DNA of 64,000 nt from Neotabrizicola shimadae. GTDB taxonomy: Bacteria; Pseudomonadota; Alphaproteobacteria; Rhodobacterales; Rhodobacteraceae. Positions 39,087 to 47,601 of the stretch are shown here, piece by piece. Both the position numbers and the translations under genes were made by a program. Below the pieces are notes generated by a model that was not told the origin of the DNA, did no database searches, and saw only the letters and a list, made by a program, of their open reading frames with translations. The stretch is from the NCBI RefSeq assembly GCF_019623905.1, contig NZ_CP069370.1:2790001-2854000 (forward strand), read 5' to 3'. Positions within the stretch are counted from its first letter, which is position 1, and every line of letters starts with the position of its first letter.

Positions 39087-39635
39087 ATGCTAATCGGTTA
39101 TGCCCGCACGTCCACCCTGGATCAGATTGCGGGTCTATTGGCTCAGAAAGAGGCCCTGACGGGCATCGGATGCGAGAAGCTCTTTGAGGAGCAGACAAGT
39201 TCAGTGGGCACCCGCAGCGCTCTCCAGGCCGCGCTGGAGTTCGTTCGGGAGGGCGACACCCTGATGGTCACCAAATTGGACCGCTTGGCCCGTTCTGTCC
39301 GCCACCTTGGCGAGATTGTCGAGGCGCTTGAACGCAAGGGAGTTGGCCTTCGAGTGCTGGACCTTGGACTGGACACCGCCAACGCGACCGGAAAGCTCAT
39401 GCTGAACGTCCTCGGAGCGGTGGCGCAGTTCGAACGGGAAATGATGCTCGAACGCCAGAGGGAGGGGATCGCAAAGGCAAAGGCGGACGGGAAGTATCGG
39501 GGAAGGAAACCAACAGCCCAATTCAAAAGGGCCGAAGTCCTCTGCCTCCTGGCCGCAGGGACGCCGAAGCGAGAGATTGCCAGAGTGACGGGTATCTCTG
39601 AACGGTCGGTTTATCGTGTGCTGTCAGAAGCTTGA
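39087..39635 (+). CDS. Serine recombinase, resolvase/invertase family
   Basis: 182 residues from ATG 39087, behind GAAGGAGG; an ATG at 39072 lacks a ribosome site. The catalytic domain begins MLIGYARTSTLDQ with the nucleophile at Ser9, followed by EEQTSSVGTRSALQAAL, VTKLDRLARSVRHLGEI (arginine cluster) and AQFEREMMLERQREGI (long E helix). The C-terminal HTH is KREIARVTGISERSVYRVL. It is a small resolvase or DNA invertase. In this element it may resolve multimers or invert a segment, with the inverted repeats just upstream as candidate sites. Confidence 0.9.
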   Translation: MLIGYARTSTLDQIAGLLAQKEALTGIGCEKLFEEQTSSVGTRSALQAALEFVREGDTLMVTKLDRLARSVRHLGEIVEALERKGVGLRVLDLGLDTANATGKLMLNVLGAVAQFEREMMLERQREGIAKAKADGKYRGRKPTAQFKRAEVLCLLAAGTPKREIARVTGISERSVYRVLSEA

Positions 39636-39684
39636 CGCACGGTGAAGTCCCTGAAATCCTGCCCTTCCACCCTTGGAGTTCCCA

Positions 39685-40014
39685 ATGCTTCGAAAGATCA
39701 TCTCCCTGTACAAGGCTGTGTTTCTGATCATGTGCGGCCTGATGCTCGCCTCAGCGCTCGGATTTGGTTTCTACGGCATGATCGAGGGCCAGACCTCCCG
39801 ACACCGATGGGACGGGGTAAGCCTGATGGTCGGAGGCGCGCTATTCGTACTGATGCTGGCGGGCAACTTCGCCCTGGTGCTGGAGAACAACGAATTGCTG
39901 CGGCGGATCGCTGAGCAGGGGGAGAGAGAGCAGCATCCCAGCCAGACACAGCGTCCAAACCGGCCAGAGCAACGGTCTGAACCGATGCTGCGGCGCAGGG
40001 AACCGACACTCTGA
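39685..40014 (+). CDS. Small two-span membrane protein, unknown
   Basis: 109 residues from ATG 39685, with TTGGAG upstream. Two hydrophobic segments at about residues 9-32 (AVFLIMCGLMLASALGFGFY) and 46-65 (LMVGGALFVLMLAGNFALVL), then a hydrophilic tail rich in Glu, Gln and Arg. No family recognised. It follows the recombinase gene closely and ends at a strong terminator. Confidence 0.65.
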   Translation: MLRKIISLYKAVFLIMCGLMLASALGFGFYGMIEGQTSRHRWDGVSLMVGGALFVLMLAGNFALVLENNELLRRIAEQGEREQHPSQTQRPNRPEQRSEPMLRRREPTL

Positions 40015-40023
40015 GCAAGACAC

Positions 40024-40062
40024 GCCCCAGGGGCAGGCCAATGCCTGTTCCTGGGGCTTTTT
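40024..40062 (+). terminator. Rho-independent terminator
   Basis: GCCCCAGG (40024-40031) pairs with CCTGGGGC (40050-40057), with an inner CAGGC/GCCTG pairing, followed by TTTTT. It ends the transcript of the small membrane protein and meets the stop of the convergent restriction-modification gene. Confidence 0.85.
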
Positions 40063-43000
40063 CATGCCCCCAGCGTCATCGTGATCGTCTGCATGATCCG
40101 GTCGGTTTCGACCAGGATTTTCAGGATGCGCTGATAGTGCTTCACGTCATCGAAGCTTAGGGTGCGGCCCTTGCGGTCCTTAAGCCATTTCTGGGCTGGT
40201 TGGTAGCCGCCGATGTAGAAGTTCCAACTGACCTCGGGGGCGTTGTCGAAATACTGGGTGGCGTTGATCCAGACCTTGCCACCTTCGAACCGGGGATTTT
40301 CCACCACGGCGCTTCCTTCTCCCTTGAAGGGGTAAGGGGTGGGGCCGATGGTTGCGGGGTCCATCAGGTGCAGCTTGCGCAACGCAGTGCCTTTGGTCGA
40401 AACCTCCCAGAACTCATCAGGAGTTACGGGCCAGGGGATGCGGGGAAAGTCGATCTTCAGGAACTCGGCATAGGTGGCGCGGTAGGCCGGGCAGTGCAGG
40501 ACGCCGTAGATGTAGTCGAAGACCGCCACCTCATCCGGGGTGCCGTGGGTGGGGTGGGTGGCGAGAGCCTGCAGGCGGTCGTAGAGCTTTGGGTCGAAGT
40601 TGATGCGGCGGGATTGGTCGAGGTCTTGTTCGGTGGGGTAAGCATAGAGCGAAAAAACGCGGTTCTGCTCCTTAGTCTTGAGCGAGACAACGCAGCTTTC
40701 CGCCGTCAGAGTGGAAACAAAGCAATGACGATAACCTAAGAAAGAAATCTGGCGAGAGGCAAGCAAGAACAAATTTTCCTTGCCGATTGCATTGCGGATA
40801 AGTTCGGGTCGAGGTCGATCTACAACAGCTTGATGCATAATGCAGAAGCGGACATCGAAAGGGCGATATAGGCAAGCTACGACACTATCTTCTGCCTTCC
40901 GAGAAGATTTCAGCTTCTTGCGTTGTTCAGTAAGGCTGGCCTCTGCTTTTGCATCCAAAGCAAGTATTTTTGCGACTTGAGAGTCCGATAGCGCAGGCGA
41001 GAGAAGATTATCGAGACGGTCTTGGACTATCTGGCGATCTGTAGAAATTACAAGATCGTCGCGATGTGTCTGAAACCCCAGCACGTTGGACTGAAAGAAA
41101 TTCTCTATCGAGAAGCCTTTCGAATAGACGTCGTCCAGAGAGAAATCTCTCGGGTGGAATTGGAGCTGCTCAACGCTTGGAGTGATCTCTGAGAACACAG
41201 GCCCCAGAATAGTTTCCTTTCGTAACGCGTCATACTTTACCTCTCGACTACCCCAGAGGTCGCCATGATACACACGCGCCAACCCTGCTTTCCGTCCATA
41301 TTCCTTCCTCTTTACGCCTATGATTATAGCGACACCCTGTTGAATATCGAATACGTTTTTGTCTGAGGCACCCTCCGGCGCTACCTCATTTTTTTTCGCA
41401 TTCCCGTGCAAATCGAGAACAAATATCTTGTCAAATGTCCTGAGGAGGTGCCAACGCATCCCTCGGAAGGTCGGATTATCAAGATATCCGTGGTTCGTGA
41501 TAAAACCTAAAACTCCTTCGCCTGTTCTAGCGATCAAGCTTTCGGCAAACCTAAGAAACTTCACGTAGTCGTCATTAAGCCACTTTGGGTTTCGCTCTCG
41601 AAGTCGCTCAATACCTCCCGGCTCTCTCTTGTAGGGCTCAAGAAGGGAGTCGATCCATTGCCCCTTATTCGACGAATGTCCCGAATACGGCGGGTTCCCG
41701 ATCACGCACATGATCGGCGTCTGGCGTTTGATCGTATTGGCCTCGCGCGCCTCACGGGTCAGCCATTGCGCCATAAACAGGTCGCGAACTTCGCGTTCGC
41801 CTTCCTCAAGTGAGTTGGTCAGATAGACCCCCAGGCGCGGCGGCGTGCCTGTGGGCTTGTACCCCAGTTCGGTCAGAATCATGTCTAGCTTCATGTGGCA
41901 CATGGCGTAGGAGGCCATCAGAAGCTCGAACCCATGCAGGCGGGGGATCAGATCGCGTTCGATGTAGGGGGACCACATACCCTCGGCCACGTTCTTCACC
42001 TTGGGGGCGATCTGCTTGATCACCTCGGCCAGGAAGGTGCCGGTACCGGTGGCGGGGTCGAGTATCTGGACGCGGTGGACCTCTTTCTTGATGGTTAAGG
42101 GCTTGCCCTTGGGGTCGGTCTGGCCGGTGTCCCAGTCGATGATCACCTTGGAGGTGTCGGCGAGGCCATCGGGCAAGCCGAACTCGGTCTGCAAGACCTC
42201 ATCCACAGCCCGCACGATGAAGTTGACCACAGGCTCCGGCGTGTACCAGACGCCCCGCGCCTTGCGCTTGGCGGGGTTATAGGCCGCCAGGAAGGTCTCA
42301 TAGAAGTGCAGGAAGGGGTCCTGCTGGCCTGTCAGCTTACCAAAGGCCTCCATCAGCTTCTTGACGTTGGCGGCCTGGAAGACGCGGGCCAGGTCATCAA
42401 TCACCCAGGCAATGCGGTCGTCCAGGGTGGCCCCAGCAATGAAGCCGAAGAGGTCGCGCAGGAAGGGGTTGGACTTAGGAAGTAGGTCCAGAGCCTCGAA
42501 GCGACTGAAGCTGTCCAGCGAGGTGTCGTGCAGGCGGGCAGCGAACATGCCGTAAGCGATGGTTTCGGCGTAGATGTCAGCAAAGTCTTCGAGGCTGATG
42601 TCGTGGATCAGATGTTCCTTGAAGGCCTTGTACTGGCCTGCCAGATCGGTCTGGAGGTCCTTGTCCTGCCGAAGGGTCTGGAAGAGGACGTCCTTGATCA
42701 AGACCGCCTTGCCCGCCATTCGCTCGGCTAGATCACGGGGTGTTGTGATGGACTGCGGGCGCTGGGCCACGAAGTCCCGGAGAAGGTTCTCCAGGGTCGC
42801 GTATTCCTCGGGCTTGGGCTGAATGCCCATCAGGAAGTCTGCGATGGTCACAGAGGCCACAAGCTGGCCGTTGCGGTAGAAGTCCCAGTCTAGGCAGTTG
42901 GTGTAGATCAGATTGGACAGGCCCGCCTTGTAACGGTCCTGCTGCTTCTTATTGGCATCCTTAAGGGCACGGATGTCGAGATTGATGTCCTTGGCCTCCA

Positions 43001-43202
43001 GGTGCCCGATAGGAATGTCACCCTTGAGAACAATGAAGTCAGGCGCGCCCACTTCCGACTTCTTGGCGTCATTGACCGGGGTCAGATCGTCCCCCAGCGC
43101 CTTCAGAAGATCGTGCAAAGCGGGCCGGTAGGCATGTTCCCCGGCAATGCCGGTCTTGTAGACGTCCTTTACCCTGACAACGAAGTCGGCAACGCTAACC
43201 AT
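40062..43202 (-). CDS. Single-chain restriction-modification enzyme (type IIG/ISP-like, no helicase)
   Basis: 1046 residues. An N-terminal nuclease-like region has Asp55 and E69-x-K71 in APDFIVLKGDIPIGHLEAK, a PD-(D/E)xK pattern. A helical connector (about 160-310) leads to the N6-adenine methylase domain with motif I VQILDPATGTGTFLAEV (379-395) and motif IV IGNPPYSG (501-508). A recognition domain follows, then a conserved C-terminal region PEVSWNFYIGGYQPAQKWLK. No DEAD helicase motifs are present, unlike true type ISP enzymes. The probable target-recognition part (about 510-840) is encoded by distinctly AT-rich DNA. It would methylate host DNA and cut unmodified DNA. Confidence 0.88.
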   Translation of the reverse strand: MVSVADFVVRVKDVYKTGIAGEHAYRPALHDLLKALGDDLTPVNDAKKSEVGAPDFIVLKGDIPIGHLEAKDINLDIRALKDANKKQQDRYKAGLSNLIYTNCLDWDFYRNGQLVASVTIADFLMGIQPKPEEYATLENLLRDFVAQRPQSITTPRDLAERMAGKAVLIKDVLFQTLRQDKDLQTDLAGQYKAFKEHLIHDISLEDFADIYAETIAYGMFAARLHDTSLDSFSRFEALDLLPKSNPFLRDLFGFIAGATLDDRIAWVIDDLARVFQAANVKKLMEAFGKLTGQQDPFLHFYETFLAAYNPAKRKARGVWYTPEPVVNFIVRAVDEVLQTEFGLPDGLADTSKVIIDWDTGQTDPKGKPLTIKKEVHRVQILDPATGTGTFLAEVIKQIAPKVKNVAEGMWSPYIERDLIPRLHGFELLMASYAMCHMKLDMILTELGYKPTGTPPRLGVYLTNSLEEGEREVRDLFMAQWLTREAREANTIKRQTPIMCVIGNPPYSGHSSNKGQWIDSLLEPYKREPGGIERLRERNPKWLNDDYVKFLRFAESLIARTGEGVLGFITNHGYLDNPTFRGMRWHLLRTFDKIFVLDLHGNAKKNEVAPEGASDKNVFDIQQGVAIIIGVKRKEYGRKAGLARVYHGDLWGSREVKYDALRKETILGPVFSEITPSVEQLQFHPRDFSLDDVYSKGFSIENFFQSNVLGFQTHRDDLVISTDRQIVQDRLDNLLSPALSDSQVAKILALDAKAEASLTEQRKKLKSSRKAEDSVVACLYRPFDVRFCIMHQAVVDRPRPELIRNAIGKENLFLLASRQISFLGYRHCFVSTLTAESCVVSLKTKEQNRVFSLYAYPTEQDLDQSRRINFDPKLYDRLQALATHPTHGTPDEVAVFDYIYGVLHCPAYRATYAEFLKIDFPRIPWPVTPDEFWEVSTKGTALRKLHLMDPATIGPTPYPFKGEGSAVVENPRFEGGKVWINATQYFDNAPEVSWNFYIGGYQPAQKWLKDRKGRTLSFDDVKHYQRILKILVETDRIMQTITMTLGA

Positions 43203-43673
43203 CTGGCACCCTTCTGGAATCTCTCTTCAGCCTATCGGTGCTTCCGGCCCGTTGGAAGCGCCTTGGCGCTTCGATCCGTGTCGAAGATGGGTGATCAATA
43301 TTTGGTGTACTCTGAGCGCCTCACACTAAATGTTGATTTGGCCATTCACCCTGTTCGGCAGCGAATGACCGCCTGCTTGAGGTTACACAAAACGACCAAC
43401 CGGGGCACACAAGGCGAATGAGCCGCCTTGCAACCATCAGAAAAACAAAAGATTATACCAACTAGGATGAAGCGCCTGAGGCACTCTCTGTCCGCCAACC
43501 TAAGCATATCAATCTGACGACCCGACGTATTAGGCGGCTGATTAGAATTGAATTTTCAGCCCAAGGCCTGACTCCGGATGCGCCTCGAGCATTTTCTGCT
43601 CCACATTTTGCCCCACAATCTGCTACACAGTCGCTGCGTGGTTCTGTTGGGTGGGGGTCCTGCCGTGGTCCTG
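43203..43673. other. Noncoding region around the right element end
   Basis: No gene supported. Contains the presumed promoter of the restriction-modification gene, the right attachment repeat at 43484-43497, and about 180 bases leading into the decayed integrase. AT-rich compared with the core genome. Confidence 0.6.
43484..43497 (+). repeat. Right attachment repeat (attR)
   Basis: CTCTCTGTCCGCCA, a copy of the tRNA-Ser 3' end at 35568-35581. The sequence diverges on both sides outside the 14 bases. Confidence 0.8.
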
Positions 43674-44345
43674 ATGTCGCGGTCGAAGCGGAAGGTGGGC
43701 GCGGTGACGATGCGCAAGCGCGTGCCAGCGCGCTATGCCTCGGTCGAGCCCCGCAAGGAGATCTGGCTATCGATCGATGCGTTCTCCGCCGCGGAAGGCG
43801 CGCACAAGGCAGAACTGGCCTGGCAGGAGTACATCCGCGCCTGGGAGGCGATGCTCGCGGGCGACACCACCTCCGCGGAGGATCGTCTCGCGGCGGCGCG
43901 CGAGATCGCGCAGACGCGGGGCTTCGCCTACAAGCCGGCGGCTGTGCTCCAGGCCGCACCTGTCGAGGAGATCCTCTCCCGTGTCGAGGCAATCCCGCTG
44001 CGCAAGGGGCGCCCGAACCCAAAGGTCGCCTCTGCGCTTCTTGGCACTGTGCCGGACCCGGGGCTGCGCGTCAGCAAGGCTCTGGAGATCTTCTGAGACC
44101 TGACCCGCGACGAGATGATCGGCAAGAGCGAGGACTAGGTCCGCCGGGCGCGGAATCCGGTGATCAAGGCGATCCGCAACTTCATCGAGGTGATCGGCGA
44201 CAAGCCTATAGCCGAGATCACGCGCGATGACATGCTCGACTTCCGGCAGTGGTGGTCTGAGCGGCTTGAGACCGAGGAGCTCACGCCAAACAGCGCCAAC
44301 AAGGACCTCGTGCACCTGGGCAAGGTGCTGCGGCGGGTGCGGTAA
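43674..44345 (+). pseudogene. Decayed tyrosine integrase of an older tRNA-Ser element
   Basis: One frame runs from ATG 43674 through 44345 and encodes an integrase N-terminus: MRKRVPARYASVEPRKEIWL, then a long helix region, then the core-binding domain IRNFIEVIGDKPIAEITRDD and FRQWWSERLETEE. Two in-frame stops interrupt it: TGA at 44094-44096 and TAG at 44136-44138. The catalytic domain is absent because the frame is cut by the IS3 fragment at about 44343. It lies about 180 bases from attR, just where an integrase would lie behind the tRNA before the newer element inserted. Confidence 0.8.
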
Positions 44346-44845
44346 CCAAATGACGGCTCCTTTTCGATCATGGCCTTGATCGGATCAGCATAGCGAGGAT
44401 CGACCGTTGGCGTGGCCTTGGTCGGCTTGTAGTAGACGGTCCCCCGCGGCACGCCGATCCAGGCGCACAGCTTGATCAGCGGCACCGCGATCCCATCAGC
44501 CAGAAGGCCCTCATGGAGCGTCCGGATCAATTGCCGTCCTCCCGCTCCATGAGGGCCGCCAGCTTTTTTTCTGGCGCGCAGCTCCAGCATGGCCTCGCCA
44601 TAGGCCTCCTGCAGGTCCTTCAGCTGCTTCTCATATTGCTCGCGGGTCTCCAGCGGGTTCGCCCGCAAGGCGTTCTCCATGCCCCGCTTGGCATCATCAA
44701 CCCAGCCCTCGATCTCGGACGGCGAAAGGTCATAGGCCCGACCGGCCTCTGCCACCGTCGACTTGCCCTGAATGATCTCGACCACCAGCGCCGTCTTCCG
44801 CTTCACCGTCCACCGTTTGATGCTGTCGTCCATCGTCACACTCAT
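44343..44845 (-). pseudogene. Truncated IS3-family transposase (orfA and start of orfB)
   Basis: Reads from ATG 44845 leftward. OrfA: IKRWTVKRKTALVVEIIQGK, then LSPSEIEGWVDDAKRGMENA and EAYGEAMLELRARKK. A run of seven A at about 44564-44570 is the usual frameshift point between the two frames. OrfB begins LADGIAVPLIKLCAWIGVPR and TVYYKPTKATP and stops at EPSFGYRT, where the DDE catalytic domain should begin. The sequence joins the integrase remnant there. It cannot be active. Confidence 0.85.
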
Positions 44846-44886
44846 CGCTACCTTCTCCTTTGTAGCATGAGCAGATTTTCACTGGG

Positions 44887-45201
44887 TCGATACATGGACG
44901 ACAATCTGCCCGAGCCCGCCGTCCTGCTGGCCGACCGCGGCTATGACTCTGACAAGGTTCGTAAAACCATGGAGGCACGCAACGTCGTGCCGGTGCTCCT
45001 GACGCGCAAGACGCGCAAACTGCGTGTCGCCGTGGATCGCACCCTTTACCGCCTGTGCAACCTCGTCGAGCGCTGCTTCAACAAGCTGAAGAACACCCTG
45101 CGGGTCGCTACACGCTACGACAAAACCGCCGAAAGCTTCCTGGGCTTCATCGACATCACCTCGATCCGCCTCCGGCTCCGCCATTTGTCAACATGGCCTA
45201 G
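44887..45201 (+). pseudogene. IS5-family transposase C-terminal fragment
   Basis: LPEPAVLLADRGYDSDKVRK, then LYRLCNLVERCFNKLKNTLR, VATRYDKTAESFLGF and IRLRLRHL are the C-terminal part of an IS5 (IS427-like) DDE transposase. The N-terminal half is missing. Near the end one T appears lost from a T-run at 45183-45186: restoring it would give the usual ending RHFVNMA and the stop at 45199-45201. It abuts the IS3 fragment, showing nested or successive insertions. Confidence 0.8.
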
Positions 45202-45278
45202 AGCGTTTCGACGGACTCGATCTGGCGTTGGACGCGGTTAGACCATCGTTCCCAGATCGGAGGACATTCAGATCTCCC

Positions 45279-45509
45279 TCAAGCGGCGCTCTTCTCCGGC
45301 GAGAACGATGGCACAGGAGCGCCGATGGCACCGGGGCGGCTGGACTGGACAGGCCGCGGTCGGACCCGCATGATTTCTCTCCACTCAACCTCAAGTCCCA
45401 CGAACGGATCGGGCGACTTCCGAGGCCGGGCAAGGCGGCGCGGGAAGAACGCGGCAAGAAGGCTGATGGTGATGAGCCCAAGGAGCAGGCCGAGTTGAAG
45501 ATACGTCAT
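45279..45509 (-). CDS. Possible small membrane protein
   Basis: A 76-residue frame from ATG 45509, with GAGGA upstream. It starts with one hydrophobic segment, MTYLQLGLLLGLITISLLAA, then a basic FFPRRLARPRK turn and a polar tail. It lies between IS debris and the quorum-sensing genes. Only the membrane segment and ribosome site support it; no family recognised. Confidence 0.35.
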   Translation of the reverse strand: MTYLQLGLLLGLITISLLAAFFPRRLARPRKSPDPFVGLEVEWREIMRVRPRPVQSSRPGAIGAPVPSFSPEKSAA

Positions 45510-46256
45510 TCCGGGTCCTCGAATTGCTATTTGGTTACTGCTCGCATTCTCACCGAGACCCGGGTCAAATCAGCGAACCGATGTGCCAAGCCGCAGTACA
45601 CTTTCGCAAGGGGCCGAACCAGGCGCGCTTCACACTCGAAAAGTCACGGACACGCTCACCACTCACCAACCAAGAAAACACACGCACCGGTTCGGCCCTC
45701 GCATCCTCAAGATGCACGACTTGGCGATGGGTGGCACCATCCCGTTTCGGATAACTAATGTTCTCAAATCTTCTACAGTTCTGGCCAGCACAAGGAACAA
45801 TGCGCAGCTTGGGGCCTGGCGGACATGATCATGACACAATCTGGATTCGCCTCGCACCCCGACCTCAGGCTAACCGACGACACTGCCTGCAGCCTTAGAG
45901 CGCCAAGGCGAAACATACGTTGGACGCGTCGCCGTCACATTGAGGATGCTCTCGTGGATGTCAGATCGAACCCAGATCCGAGCAAACACGGTGCAGATCG
46001 CCACCCGAGGCATCAAGTGCGCCCGCGCAGGAAGCAGGGCGGGCATGAAGCTGTGCAATGGCCGAACCCGATCAGAGGCAGCTCACCCAAAGCAGCAGAT
46101 CACGTATGCTGTGGAGCTGTTCCTCGCATACGAATGTTCCTCTGCTGCGGAAAGCAAACAGAAGACTCGATGCCTGCGGTTGGGCGTCTGCATCGGCTTG
46201 ACGGCAAGAAATTGCACGGGGTCATAGGGCCCAGTCAGCACGTTCTTTGCTGGCTC
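45510..46256. other. Region without a supported gene
   Basis: About 750 bases between the IS fragments and the LuxR-type genes. Short overlapping frames exist on both strands, but none has a recognisable motif, a convincing ribosome site or consistent codon use. GC is lower than in the core genome. Probably eroded island DNA. Confidence 0.5.
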
Positions 46257-46742
46257 TCATCCTCGGGTTACGGCCACTGACATCCGGCGGAGAAACTCCT
46301 GATCTTGATCTGTCAATGCGCCGGGGGCGATCGTTCTCTGAATGAGATCGTCAAACAAGGCGCAAACCTGCGCAACCTCGGGATCAGAGAACTCTCGATC
46401 AGTTCGTGCGAAGCTCGCGATCGACTTCCGCGTGGCGAAGCTCTGGGCGACGGTCAAGCCGAACGTCAATCCGTGCTGTCCGGCAGCCGCGAGCACACCG
46501 GCGCTGTCGTCGGACGCCAATTCTGACCACCTTATGGGCCCAGTGTTGCCAAATCCCCAGCGCACGGTAGGATCAAGGAGGACCAGTCCTTCTTGCGAGT
46601 ACTTGTCCACCCACTCCCGTGGGTAGGACTGAAAGAGGTACATCGGAGTTGTAAAGTGAATGTGCAAGGCAATCGCATAGCCGGCCGGCGCGACGTCCTT
46701 TAGGGTGCTCAAGATGCCAACGATCTCCGAAGCGCTGCTCAT
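46257..46742 (-). CDS. LuxR-type autoinducer-binding protein lacking the HTH domain
   Basis: 161 residues from ATG 46742. The whole length is the acyl-homoserine-lactone-binding domain, with the invariant residues Trp44, Tyr48, Asp57, Pro58 and Trp72 in YPREWVDKYSQEG, LLDPTVRW and GPIRWSEL. It stops after LRRMSVAVTRG, where the LuxR HTH would begin; none of the three downstream frames shows an HTH remnant. Known HTH-less LuxR homologues such as TrlR inhibit their full-length partner by heterodimer formation. It is divergent from a complete LuxR whose key residues carry the same numbers, suggesting a duplicated pair. An upstream extension of the frame is considered noncoding. Confidence 0.75.
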   Translation of the reverse strand: MSSASEIVGILSTLKDVAPAGYAIALHIHFTTPMYLFQSYPREWVDKYSQEGLVLLDPTVRWGFGNTGPIRWSELASDDSAGVLAAAGQHGLTFGLTVAQSFATRKSIASFARTDREFSDPEVAQVCALFDDLIQRTIAPGALTDQDQEFLRRMSVAVTRG

Positions 46743-46846
46743 CGTCCAACCCGCTCCCCCAGGAGCCCTTGCTCCTAGGTCACATGTTGACACCGAGTCC
46801 ATGCAACGGTCAATGGACGTGCCAGTCGATTGGTTGACGCCGCTGC
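46743..46846. promoter_or_regulatory. Divergent control region between the two luxR-type genes, with dyad
   Basis: Holds AGGAGC-CCTT-GCTCCT (46761-46776), a perfect 6-bp dyad, extended by one mismatch to about 20 bases. The size fits a LuxR dimer site. TTGACA at 46787-46792 could be a -35 box for the complete luxR. Binding is inferred. Confidence 0.4.
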
Positions 46847-47467
46847 ATGCCTGAGGTCGACACATCCACACTGCCCATCCACAGCATAGCCGGCGTGGCA
46901 ATCTCTGGATTCTATGTGGCGCTGCGCGTCGGTTTTGCGTTCCCGCTCGAGGAGCATAACCTCCTTCCTGAGGCATGGGTCCGGTACTACACCCAGAACG
47001 GGCTCATGCTGCACGACCCGGTCATGAGGTGGGTGTACGCGAACACGGGGGTCGTTCGCTGGAGTGAAATCGAAATCCCCGATCCTGCCAACGTGATGCT
47101 TCGAGCCAAGGAGCACAATCTGGTGTACGGTCTGGCGGTGTCTTACTCGGATGCGGACAACACAGGGCAGAGGTCCTTCGGGTCGTTCTGTCGGCCGGAT
47201 CGCGAGTTCACATCAGAGGAAAGCGTGTTCCTGGCCAAGGCGGTGCAGGAAGGCCACGACGACATGTCGCCCCCGAGAACGATCACGGAAGCGGAAATCG
47301 AAGCGTTGCGCTACCTGAACCGAGGGCTTCGCTTTAAGCAGATCGCCTTCGAACTCGACGTCTCCGAAGCTGCGATCAAGGCCCGATTGAAGAATGCGAA
47401 GATCAAGCTGCGTGCGAAGACGAATAGCCAAGCACTTAGCAAGGCTGTGAAATTCGGGCTGATCTGA
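46847..47467 (+). CDS. LuxR-family quorum-sensing regulator
   Basis: 206 residues. The autoinducer-binding domain (about 15-135) has Trp44, Tyr48, Asp57, Pro58 and Trp72 in PEAWVRYYTQNG, LHDPVMRW and GVVRWSEI. The HTH (about 145-206) is ITEAEIEALRYLNRGLRFKQ, IAFELDVSEAAIKARLKNAK. It is short for LuxR because the N-terminus begins close to the first helix. It lies directly before luxI on the same strand and presumably activates it on binding the signal. Confidence 0.85.
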   Translation: MPEVDTSTLPIHSIAGVAISGFYVALRVGFAFPLEEHNLLPEAWVRYYTQNGLMLHDPVMRWVYANTGVVRWSEIEIPDPANVMLRAKEHNLVYGLAVSYSDADNTGQRSFGSFCRPDREFTSEESVFLAKAVQEGHDDMSPPRTITEAEIEALRYLNRGLRFKQIAFELDVSEAAIKARLKNAKIKLRAKTNSQALSKAVKFGLI

Positions 47468-47601
47468 GTTCCAGGCATGCGCAAAGTTCAAGAGTGCTTG
47501 TGCATTTTCTTTGCGCGGGCCTAGTGGTGCGGGCGTCTGTCTACCCACCGCGGCGTCCGGTCGGGGGAAGGTAAGGTGTGTTGCGGACGCAGCAGCGGCA
47601 T

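Larger units (their letters stand above)
35582..43497. mobile_element. 7.9-kb integrative element at tRNA-Ser(GGA)
   Basis: Bounded by the 14-bp tRNA-derived repeat on both sides. Cargo in order: tyrosine integrase (+), palm-motif protein (+), a 580-bp repeat-rich region, serine recombinase (+), small membrane protein (+), single-chain restriction-modification enzyme (-). Base composition is visibly lower in GC than the flanking core genome, with TAG/TAA-rich spacers and mixed codon use. No conjugation, capsid or packaging genes, so it is not self-transmissible by known means and probably a satellite or mobilisable defence island. Confidence 0.8.

Noticed and set aside
40062-43202. Full type ISP enzyme
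   Set aside because: Nuclease and methylase motifs are clear but no helicase motifs are seen, so it is described as IIG/ISP-like only.
44513-45241. Single 242-codon plus-strand gene
   Set aside because: Its first half is antisense to the IS3 fragment and only the second half is IS5 coding sequence.
46743-46976. Upstream extension of the HTH-less LuxR protein
   Set aside because: The extra residues are low-complexity and antisense to the start of the divergent luxR gene. ATG 46742 gives the standard domain start.
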